Shown: positions 48,501-60,500 of the stretch, piece by piece
How positions within the stretch are numbered: position 1 is the stretch's first letter
How the letters are laid out: each line of letters begins with the position of its first letter
Source: Capitulum mitella
Lineage: Eukaryota > Arthropoda > Thecostraca > Pollicipedomorpha > Pollicipedidae
Direction: 5' to 3'
NCBI GenBank assembly: GCA_030062745.1
Contig: CP099850.1
Span: 3,348,001 to 3,412,000, forward strand
DNA length: 64,000 nucleotides
Translations under genes and position numbers: made by a program
The notes under the pieces: model-generated
Databases searched by the model: none
Seen by the model: only the letters and a program-made list of their open reading frames with translations
Told to the model about the DNA's origin: nothing

Positions 48501-51500
48501 CCAGCTGACGTTTGTTTTTATTTCAGGTGCGCCAAGGTTTACAAAGAAGATACAGGACATGGCTATCATGTGCGACTCTCCGGTCAGGATGGAAGTCGAA
48601 GTGGAGGGCACACCGAAGCCTGACGTCAAATGGTCAGTCAGAGTAGGAGATAAAATAAGACCTGTAACACGTTGCAATGTCCCGCTATTCTCGCGGAAGG
48701 TGGCTTAAATGCTACCGCCAGTGAACCGATGTTTACTAGTGAGACCAAACCTACAGGCGAGAAAGATGGCTGCAGTATTATGAGATTGATTACGTCATAT
48801 CTGTTTTGGCTTTCCTGTCATATGTGATACCAGTCTCGCTGTACAGAAAGCTTAGTAGTCATTCAGCACGAAGTTCAAGGCGTTTTTGAGCGTTTCTCAT
48901 CTTCACCAGTGCTGAGGTTCGAGCGGTTCAAAACATGTAGGCGATTAAAGCATACTGAAAAAACATGTACCGTGACACAGTGGTACAGTGATAAGAGTTT
49001 ACTTAAAAACATAGTGATCCAGTAACCACAGCATCATTCCTTATGTCTGTGAGCAATACTCGCGTGTATATTTATCATCTGCATTTTGTAAGCGTATCCA
49101 CACCTAATATTGTTCATGTGATGGACGTCTTTCGAAAGTAACTTGTTGGCTTGTTTTTGTCGTCTATAAACAAAATAAAAGTTAATCACAATGAATTTTT
49201 GAAAGGAAGTTTGTATTCTGCATGTGCTGGGCGCCTCCTAAAATTGCCTTGTTTGTTTGTTTTTGTCGTCTGCAAACAAAACAGAAGTTAGTCATATTGA
49301 ACTTTGGAAAGAAATTTGTTGAATCTCTTCGGAGAAAACGTTTTCCTCCCAAAGTCATGGCATCCTCAGACAAGACTAACTGTGGGCGCCTTGACGCGAC
49401 TCAGCGGCCCACCCTTGCCTTAGTATTGCGCTGGCCGTCTGGCGGTGCTACAAGTTTGTCTTTGTTGCGCCGCTGGGGTCGGGGATGGAGCGGGGGCTGG
49501 CGCGTACCTGTGTTCGTGTTGCGCCGCCGGGAGACGTGTTGCGCCGCTGGGAGACGGGGCCGGCCGGTCTGGCAGACGTGTTGCGCCGCTGGGAGACGTG
49601 TTGCGCCGCTGGGGTTGGGGATGAGACGGGGGCTGGCGCGTGCATGTGTATGTGTTGCTCCGCCGGGAGACGTGTTGCGCCGCGGGGAGACGTGTTGCGC
49701 CGCTGGGAGACGGGGCCGGCCGGTCTGGCAGACGTGTTGCTCCGCCGGGAGACGTGTTGCGCCGCGGGGAGACGTGTTGCGCCGCCGGGAAACGTGTTGC
49801 GCCGCGGGGAGACGTGTTGCGCCGCTGGGAGACGGGGGCCGGCCGGTCTGGCAGCGGCCGACCGTGCCGGCCGCTCTGAATCAGCCGATGATGGGCGTGA
49901 CTCAGCCGTCTGCGCCGCTCGCATTCCTCGGAGGCCCCCGCGTGGGGCTCCGGCCCGTCCCGAGCCCCGAGCTCCGAGCCCCGAGCCCGGCCGCCTGCAC
50001 TACAGACGAGCCCCTCTGCTGACCTGCCTCCCCCATCCTACTGATGTGTCGGCACTTCTGACGTCCGTGGTGCAGAGGCACGGATACGGATGGCCAGCAG
50101 TCGTGTCCTTGGGGCAAACTGGTCTCGAAATGCCACGTTTCATGCCTTAATGTTGATAGGTCCTTTTTTATGGCGGTCCTTTTTACAGAAGGTTTTCTAT
50201 ATCAGGCCCTCGTCTATCGTGCTCGGAGCGAGGCGGCCGTGGTGCCGTGGCTACCGTGTACTCGCCTTCACTCTTGTAAAAAGCCGTGATTCTTCAAGGG
50301 ATGCTTCCTTGTGCTCTGAGACCCATGCAGGCACGTTGCCAGGGTTTTTCTCAGGGGGGAGGGACCCAATGTCAAATTTTGTCATATGCCACAGGCATAC
50401 GGCGAAATTTACAAGAACTGGCAGCAATTTTAGGCAATTTATCTCATTTAATGCACATGAAAACATATAATGTTTGTTTTTGCAAGATATATATAATCAC
50501 TATTACGCATTCATGCGAAATCGCCATAGATAGTGTAGACCGCTCGGTTCAGGGGGAGCCATGGCCCCCATGCCCCCCCCCCCGGCTACTTCCCTGGATC
50601 CATGGCATGCCTTTTTAACGTTTAGCTGAAAAGTCATTATTAATCTCGACAGTTTACGGATTCCGGGTCATGCCACAACATAACACACTCGTCCTACATA
50701 TCTAAGGGGTCTCTCCGACGTACACCTTCGCGGCGGGTTTGCCGCGCCCTGCGCGACCGAGCAGCTGCCGCCGCGCGTCACGTGACGTCGTGGCCCGGCC
50801 GACAGGTACAAGGACGGCCAGAAGCTGAGCGAGACGGATCGTCTACGCCTGGTGCGGGAGACCGACACGAAACACGTGCTGCTGATCGACCGGATGACCC
50901 TGCAGGACGCCGGCTCGTACTCGATCGTGGCCAGCAACACCATGGGCCAGGTGAGGGCGCGGCGATCGGGCAGGGAACTCTGCAGCGCCGCTTGTCGAAC
51001 GAGGCAACAGCGATCGACTTGGTCAAAAAAAAAAAAAATCATGCAGTGTTGTAACCGCGGTTTTATCCATTTTCTCGATTGTTTCTGCCGCTTGATTTCA
51101 GAACCTGAGTTACTTCCTGATGTTTGATGATCGCATTCCGCCTCAAATATTTCGTCAGATTTTGGGATCTGCTGTAATGTTTTTGTTTTTATGTCGTGGA
51201 ATGGCGTTCAGATCTACCACAGCGATTCAGCAGAATTTATGCGAAAAGCACACGAGGATCTCAGACGAGGCAGCCGGTCTATGATCAGTACAGACGCGAC
51301 GGACAGCGTGCGCGCTGGCAGGATGGGCCGCATCAAGCATGACAGCGTAACCTGACCCCCCCCCCGTCCTTCAGATGTCCGAGTTCTGGAAGGTGATCGC
51401 CCACGCGCCGCCCAAGTTCACCAAACAGCTGCTGAGAGAGTGCGTCAAGGGCGAGCAGGAGAGTGCCACGTTCGAGGTCAAGGTCCAGGGCAGTCCGGTA

Positions 51501-54500
51501 CCCAAGGTCAAATGGTGAGAGGCTGCCGCCGCCGTGGGGGACCGAGTCCCCTCCCCCGACCCTGTGTCGTGGCCCGAGTGGACCGTGGTCCACATACTGA
51601 TGGATGAACGGTGCACCGTCAGCACATTGCCAGTCCACCATAGCAGTGTTTACAATAACACGAACCGAAATAAGCCATCAGCTTACATTGGCACAGGCTC
51701 TCAAGTGCCGTTGGTTTGAGATTGCTGGTTAATTCCAGTAGCCCCAGGAACTTTTAGAACTTCGCCCGTCGCGATCAAGTACAAAGAACATCGCCGTTGG
51801 CAGTGTGTTGAAAAGATCTGTTGTGCTGCAGGTGTCTGTTCCTCGTGACCTCTTGCCGTTTCCAGGCGGCCATATTGCATTCCGGTTGAAGCCAAAGCTA
51901 GTGTCACATTCTCCTGATCGCGCAAATTGGCAAAGTCCGAGGGTCGCACCATCGTCCTGGCCAAGCTGTACATGATGTTTACCGCAATAGCTACTGATCA
52001 GCCATGATCTCGGATACCCCTGCTGATGTTCGGGTCCGCCGTCCGGCTGGTCGGTCGCTGCTCGACCTGAACTGACCGCCCCGGCCGCACACCCCCTCAG
52101 GTTCAAGGACGGCGAGGAGATCACGGTGGACGGTCGGCACTACTCGGTGGAGAACGACGGCCACATATACGCGCTGACCGTGAGCGGCGTGGACCGCACC
52201 GACAGCGGCCAGTACACCTGTCGAATCTCCAACGAGTTCGGCCAGGACGAGGTGGGCTCGGGCGGCCGTGCTGCTTGCGGTGTGGTGGCTCTCGTCGGAG
52301 GTCGGTTTTTGTCAGCTGACGCGCCGCTCTGTCACTGGCTGCGCTGTTCTGTGGTTGTGAGTGGCCTCTGCAGGAGGAATCCTTGCAGTGCTGATGACTG
52401 CTTTGGTTTGCCCATCTGCCCCAATAAGTGGAACCAGTGTAAAAGGTTACTGTGTAACGCCCTGTCACGGCCAGGTCATGAAATATTCGTCGAAGCTGTG
52501 CGGTCAGATATCGTCACATTCGTGTTTGCCGTCAGACCTGGCCATTTGAAGAGTCACCTGCCCCGCCTTTTGGGCAGTCTTCTCAGGACGTATCGAAGTA
52601 TTGTTTGAACCTTTCCGAGCCGTATTTGGATCTGGTATTTGGTATTTGAACATTTTGACATCGGTACGACCCTGCGCCGGTGCCGCAACTCTGCAGCTGC
52701 CCCTGCGTAGCGCTGCGCCTCGTCGCCTGCACGCTGTGGCGCACAGTGACCCGCCTGTGTGTGGGCCCGCAGACGTCGTGCAACCTGCACGTCAAGTGTG
52801 CGCCGGAGATCGACCACGGCCTGGGCGACATGGACGTGCACGAGGGCGAGCCGTTCACGCTGGAGATCGAGGCCACCGGATATCCGGACCCGGTCGTCCG
52901 ATGGTCAGTCTGTGGCGATGTCCGCAGCGGTGATCCGGGAACATGGCCGGCCGGAGGTCTGACTGTTCCTGTGCCGCACGCAAACTTCTCGACTGCGTGG
53001 AGGTCGTTCGTTCATTGCTTCCGTTGTCACCGTTCACATTGCCATTCCGTTCCAGGTTCATTGACGACATCGAAATCACCGAACAGCAGAAGCTGTACAA
53101 GAAGGAGCACGACGGCAAATTCTTCCGGCTGAAGGTTTCCACGGCGAACTCCAGCATCATTGGCACTTACAGGTGCACCATGAAGAACGACCTAGGCTCC
53201 TGTGAGACCAGCGGATTCATCAATGTCCTCAGTGAGTAATGTGAAGCGTTATTGCCTGCTGTTGTGGTCCTGAGCTTTGCTGTGTGCCTTTTAAACATGT
53301 CTGTCCTCTCTCGGGCCTTGGGCATAGTACCCAGTACTACCGATTCTGTCTGTACTTCCGTCTGAAAAGTGGGAAGAAGATGCCGTGTTTTTTTTCGTGA
53401 TCTTTGATCGTCTTTTTTTTAGCTGCAGTCATAGCAAAGGTCCACCGTATTTTTCCAGTACTGCAAGCACGCTATCGAAGATGAAGGGCGGCATGCTGCA
53501 TGCCTAATTCTTGCATCACCACGAAGTCTTGGAAATCCCGACGACAGGATTTCAAGCCGGGATCGTGCGGTTTTAGGTCGTGTCGCCTGCTAGCTCATTC
53601 GCCGAGGGTTTTTTGGCACCGCTGCAGCGATCTTTGAAATGTTTTTACTCCGTCCAGTTCCAAAGACGTGGTCATGTTTATTTCGGGATCTGTGTGGGCT
53701 GCCCGGCGCTGAGCGCATCTCCGCCTCTGCTTCAGAATCGCCCGAATTTGAGGAGCCGCTGTGCGACATCGGCGCCGACGAAGACAAACCGCTCACGCTG
53801 AAGGTGAAGATCCTGGCCGTCCCCGAGCCGGAGGTGACCTGGTGAGCAACGCTGCCCGGGTGGCCGGGTCATCTGAAATGTAACAGACAAACAAACAAAC
53901 AAATAAACGAACGAAGAAACAAACAAACAAACAAACACGATAAAACCGGACACTCGCCCGAGTTACGATGCACATGTGCTGCCTTCTGCGGTCCCATTTT
54001 GTTTTTTACCTTCCTTTTCTTGATTTCAGCAGTCTGGAAGATGTCGGTGATACAGAGATAGCCCATTTTGTACATGATTAATGAACCAGCCATGCAGTAA
54101 ATCTGCCAAGATGCTGGTCTTTACTTAGCACAGCTCTTTATCTTCTTCGAACTGATGAATCGCTTGGCACACAACATACCAGACCGGAAACGCCTGAGCA
54201 AAGCCGCGAACCTTGCGTCGCCGTGCTGTCGACAAACTACCGGGCATAAGCAAAATGGCCGCCTCTTCCCCGTCCCATGGAATTTGCAAGCCCTCGGTTT
54301 CTCTTCTCATCGACGCATGCCAACAACTATCGGATTTGACCGCTGATGCTTATTGTATCGGGCACGCCCAGCCATTAACTGTTCGTGAGAACTGCGACAC
54401 TTCATTCAATCCAGGCGAATGGAAAAATCCTGCTCCTGGACGTTTCTGACATCCGAGTCGCACGTGCGCGCCCTCCTGGCGCGTGTGCCCGAGTTCCGTC

Positions 54501-57500
54501 GACGGAGAACGACCTGGCGGCGGCTGTAGGCCGTTTGGCCGTCCGGCAGTCGTCGGGTCCCGGGGCCGAGTTGGCCGACCCACTGCCCTGGCAGGGGATC
54601 AAGTAAATTTATCGCGCCGGCGGCGGACGGCGCTGGCTCCGCGAGCGCTCGTCAGACGAATCAAGGCCCGCCCCCGGCGCCTTGCTGTGAGGCGTTGATG
54701 ACCGTCTACTGTACTTATGATGATCTGTTGCAAAGATGAAGAAGAATTGAAGTTCTAATTTTATCGCTCAGGGATGTTTGTCTGTTCTTTTTAGCCAACA
54801 CGGCTGTTGGTGAATGTTACCGTCATTCACCATGAACGGAGAAGGCCAGAAATGGTCTCGTTTGATCATTTGTGGCGGCAGCATTCGAAACGCACTCTTG
54901 TGCTGACCTTGTTCCGTTCTCCGATTCAGGCTGTTTCCCCTGCCCATCGCCGACCAGCGTTGGTCTCGACCAACAGTTGCTCGGTACCACGGACTCTGCG
55001 GTCCGCCTGCCGCGCGTGTTGTGCCCTGCGTGCCGAGCTGACACGGCCGGCTGCGCCGCCCCAGGTACCGGGACGGCGAGGTGATCCCCGCCAAGTCGTC
55101 CGAGTTCAAAATCAGCCGCGACGGCGAGTACTACAGCCTGTCCTTCGCCGTCGTCAAGGAGGCGCACCAGGGCAACTACTCGGTGATGGCGCGCAACAGC
55201 CAGGGCGAGAACTCGTCCTCGATGCACCTCACGGTCTACAGTGAGTGTCGGCCGTGGCCGTTCCGTGCCCCCGGCGGCCGCGTACTGCTCAGGGCGCCGC
55301 CGCCGTGCCGCCGGCCAGCGGCCGGTATTTTTACTTGGTCGCCTTTTCGTGACGTCACGGGCCCCGTCCGGAGACGGACGTGCGGTGCAGGGTGAAGAAG
55401 GCTGCGTTTGCGGCCGACTGGTGACGTCACGCCTGCCGGGCCCGACGGCGCCCTGAGCGACCTGTGTATGTGTGTAGCGTAGTTTCGCCGTGTTGGTGGC
55501 GTAGCGGTCGAGCTGAACCTCGTGTTGTCACCCCGTATCTCGTGCGGACTGCTGGACGTCCAGTCGGTTTGTGATGGTCCCGCCCAGGAATGTCCCCGAG
55601 TGTGTAGTTCTGTGTTTCGTCACGTCCCGCCCCCGTTAAAGCGATGGGTAAAGCTGCACCACCGCTGCCAGCGTCAACAAAGCGTCGACAGTAATAGCTC
55701 ACGGATCCCGACATAGCCCGCTAACATCTCCAGATTCACCCAGAGTGGGGCCCGCCTCCGCCTGTTTCCCCGCCGATGCGGCCGACGGATCAGTCGACGG
55801 CTGCGTCACTGACCGACCGGCCCCGGGCTTCTCCGAACGCCTCCCCCGCCGCCCGAGCCTCCTCCCCCTCCGCCGGCCTTCCAGGCCGTCCAGAATAGTC
55901 CGCCGGGCCGGCGCGGAGGCGTCTGGCGTCGGGGCGGGCGTTGACTCAGTGCTGACGGCCGCCGCCCGGCGCTCTGCTCCGTTTTAGAGGCCGTCAGTCC
56001 GCGGCCGCCAGGTCGGCAGGAAGGTGTCGGTGAGGAGGCGGGCGGAGTCGAGTCGGACGCAGCGGGCATGAAGCGCGTGGTGCTGCGCGAGACGGTGGTG
56101 AGCGTGACGGAGCGCGGCGGCGGCGCGGACGCCGTCAGCTCCGTCACCGTCACCGAACGAAACGACGACGACCACGACGACGAGGGCGGCGCGCGGCGGC
56201 GCGGCGCCGGCCGCCGGCCGAGCGAGGCCGACGAGCCGGGCGCCGCCGCCGGCCAGCCGGCCAAGAGGCGCCGCAGCGGCGCCGAGCGGCAGCCGGCCCA
56301 GAAGCGGAAGGAGGCCGACGCCGAGCTCGCGGGGAAGAGCCAGCGGAAGAAGAAGACGGCCGAGGACGTGGTGGAGAGTGCGTCGCGGACCGTGCGCATG
56401 ATGAAGGAGGAGCAAATGGAGGAGAGCGAGGACTTCTGGGGGGGTCGGGGAAAGGGCGACGAGGAGGAGCAGATTTCTGTTCTGCGTCGAGACAAGGATA
56501 GCCGTAAGGAGGAACAAGAGATGGTGCCCGTGACAACTAGGCGAAAGTCGAAAGACTCTGCCAAGGGGAACGTCCTAAGCACAGTGAAGACAGTGACGGA
56601 AAAACGCACCATGGAAAGAGAGGATGTCTGGAGTGACAGCAAAACTGACGACGATGACTCAAAGCCAGATAGACCTAGGAAGAAGGGTAGCAAGACCGAA
56701 CGCAAGCACGAACTGCCTGTTGAAAAATCACTGGAGAAGGATGACGACGGATTCACAAAGAAAGCCTCGCAAACGGTGAAGACCATGAAGGAGGAGCAGG
56801 TGAGGGAAAGCGAGGACTTTTGGGGAGACAAGGTGCATGAAGACGAGAGCTTCACGCCAGAACACCCCGGGAGGACAAAGAGGCGAGACGTAGAAACCTA
56901 TCGCGGAAGAGAACGCGACGATGGCGCCGAGACGCTTTCGAAAGAAGCACAAGACGATTTTACGAGGAGAGTTTCGAAAACGATCAAATCGATGAAAGAG
57001 GAGCAGGTGAGAGAGAGTGACGATTTTTGGGGTGAGGGCACCGGCGCAGAGGGCGGTTTTGCGCCCGAGCGAGTGGGGCGAATTACTGGGCAGGAAGTCC
57101 AGGTCCAGCGCATGGAAAGGCGCGGTGACGACCTGCCTGGTGATGACGTTACAACCAAGACGTCGAGAACATTCAAGTCCATGAAGGAAGAAAGCACTGT
57201 CGAGAGTGAAGGCTTCTGGGGCTCTGGACCCGATGGCGACTTCACGCCAGAGAGAACCAGGAGATTGAAACCAAAGGATGTCCAAACGCATCGTAAAGAG
57301 GGAGATGATGCGGAACGGGTTTCCACCAAACAACGTCGTGATGACGATTTCGTCAAAGTTTCGAAAACTATGAAATCCATGAAGGAGGAACACGTCACGG
57401 AGAGTGAAGATTTCTGGGGCGATGACTCTCGCACTGACGAGGACTTTACTCCAGAGAAAGCGAGGCGAGGCAGAAGGCAAGATGTCAGTAGTCAGCGTAA

Positions 57501-60500
57501 AGAACGAGAAGACTCTGATATAAGCCCGGCCATGAGGAAACCCGACCAGGACTTCGCAGACAAGGTATCCAAAACAATCAGATCAATGAAGGAAGAACAT
57601 GTCATGGAAAGTGAAGATTTTTGGGGCGATTCTCATGCTGACGATGACTATACGCCAGAAAAAAACAGGCGAGGGAAAAGACCAGAGGAGAAGGCGCCAC
57701 GTAAAGACTCTGATACAGGTCCAGTGATAAGAAAACCCGATCAGGAATTGGGAGAGAAGGTATCCAAAACCGTCAGAACCATGAAGGAAGAACTCATCAC
57801 GGAAAGTGAAGATTTCTGGGGCGATTCTCGTCCTGACGATGACTACACGCCAGAACGAGCAAGGCGAGGGAAAAGGCCGGAGGAGAAGAAGGCTCCTCGT
57901 AAAGACCGGGTAGACTCTGATACAAGTCCAGCAACGAGGAAACCCGATCAGGACATCGTAGAAAAGGTGTCCAAAACCGTCAGAACCATGAAGGAAGAAC
58001 ACATCACGGAAAGCGAAGATTTCTGGGGCGATTCCCATGCTGACGATGACTACACGCCAGAACGAGCAAGGCGAGGGAAAAGGCCAGAGGAGAAGACGCC
58101 ACGTAAAGAACGAGCAGACTCTGATACAGGTCCAGTGGTGAGAAAACCCAAACAGGAATTCGGAGAGGAGATGTCCAAAACGATCAGGTCCATGAAGGAA
58201 GAGCACGTCACGGAGACTGAGGACTTCTGGGGCGATTCTCGTCCTGACGATGAATTCACGCCGGAAAGAGCGAGGCGAGGGGAAAGGCCAGGTGTTCTCA
58301 CCCAACCTGAAGACCAAAAACGCACCGGTACACGCCCGGGGATAGAGAAACCTGGCCGAGATTTCCCCGAGCAGGTGTCGAAAACGATCAGGTCCATGAA
58401 AGAAGAACAAGCCACCGAAAGTGAGGATTTCTGGGGAGACCGTTCCCATACTGATGACGACTACACGCGAGAAAGAGCGAGACGCAGGAGAAAGCCAGAT
58501 GTCAAGCCCGGCGAAAAAGACCATCTAGGGAAGCATCCTGTGGATGACGCACCTAAGGATGTGTCCGTCAAGAAAAAGACGTCCAAAACGATCATGTCGA
58601 TGACGGAAGAAACGGAGGAAATTAAAGACTTGCGGGGGGACAAAAAAGAGGCCATGGATAGCTTCATACCGAAAATGACGGGCCCGGCCGGAGAACGGGA
58701 TATTCCCGTTCACCGTGATGAACTTGGGGATATCTCGAAGGACGAAAAAGATCATGATCAATTTATGAAGAAAATATCGAAAACGGTGAAGTCCATGAAG
58801 GAGGAACAAGCTATGGAAAGTGAGGATTTCTGGGGAGATAGTTTGAAGGATGACACATCCGTGGACAAGACCAAAAGAAAAAGAGACCTGCTAGAGATGC
58901 CGGAAGACGATCGCGGTCAGTACACCACCAAGGACCGTGAAGACAAAGAGGGCGAAGACATCCTGGAAAAGTCAACCAGAATCGTCAAGTCGATGAAAAC
59001 TGAGCAGGAAGAAACGATCCCAGACTTTCCGGGAGTGGACCGCCACCCCGCGGAGGGTCTGACGCCAGAGGACGTCCGCCGGCCCGCACGCGCCGCGCGG
59101 ACTCCGGAGGAGATCAGGCAAATGGCCCGGGCAGCCGAAGAGCAAACCAAGAGCTTCGCCGACGCGCAAACGTCGGCTGACGGCGGGCCGCTTCCGTCGG
59201 AGGGCCGCCGGCCGACCGCCGACAGGGCGACGTCGGCGGAGAGTCCGACGGAGCAGACTCCGGGCGAAGAGAGGCCCTCCGGGAGGGGCCCGAGAGGCCG
59301 CAGACCCGAGGACCGTGCCCCCGGGAAGGACGGGCCTGCAGAGGGGGCTCCGGCAGCGGACAGGCCGACGGAAGACCGCCCGGCCGGCGACATACCTGCC
59401 GACAGAGCTCCCGGCGAAAAGCCAGCAGACAGACGCCCTGCCGGCGACAAACCCGCCGACAGAGTTCCCGGCGAAAAGCCGGCAGAGAGACGCCCTGCCG
59501 GCGACAAACCCGCCGACAGAGCTCCCGGCGCAAAGCCGGCAGAGAGACCTCCTGCCGGCGACATACCTGCCGACAGAGCTCCCGGCGCAAAGCCGGCAGA
59601 GAGACCTCCTGCCGGCGACATACCTGCCGACAGAGCTCCCGGCGCAAAGCCGGCAGAGAGACGCCCTGCCGGCGACAAACCCGCCGACAGAGCTCCCGGC
59701 GACAGACCGGAGGAGGCACATCCGACGGAGCGGCGGCCGACGGAGGAGCGCCGCTGGCCCGGAGACGACCTGGACGCGGTCCGCTCTGCCCAGATGGAGT
59801 CGCTGCGCCGACAGATGCAGGCGGACAGCGACCAGTTCTGGGGCCGGCTCGGCGCCGACTCGTGCCGCGTGCAGGAGATCAGCAGCGAGCCGTGGGAGGA
59901 GGGCGGCCGGCCGGCGCGGCGCCCGGCCAGCCAGCAGTCCGGTCTCGTCCAGGAGGTCGACACCGATGAGGCCAGCGAGGCCAGCAGCCTGGCCGACTCC
60001 CGACACCGGCAGACGCACTACCAGCAGGTCATCACCACCCTCATTCAAGGTGAGACGCCGCGCGCATGCGCAGACGGCAGCCGGAACGCAATCGGACCGT
60101 CCTTCAAAAAAAAGAAGAAGAAAAAACTAACATCCATTCTGCCAGCGTGCATTTGAGCGAAAATGCTGAAATTTTACCCAAATATGAACTGGTCTCTGAG
60201 GATACAGCAATACAGATTTGTGCTTCTTTTGGTGGACTCTCGAATTGCAGAACACTAGGGAAAGGTTAAATTTAGCCCAAGCGTTTGCAATTTTCGGCGG
60301 TCCAGATTGCCTTCCAAGGGCTACGTTTCTTTAAGCGTTCCGTATAGGATGTGACAGGAAAATATCCCGTGCTTTATCACTTTTGAAAGGTTTTTGCGGC
60401 CATGTACAGCAAATCAAAGTGCCGAGGTCTAAAACGTTTCCAGGTCTCGTGACGTTTTCAGTTATGATAAACACTGACCAGCCCGTGTCCCGATACTGAA

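Noticed and set aside
57583..60048. Long minus-strand frames (250-358 codons) opposite exon 27
   Set aside because: Repeat-driven shadows. Their repeat period equals that of the coding strand, where the splice phases and motifs fit.
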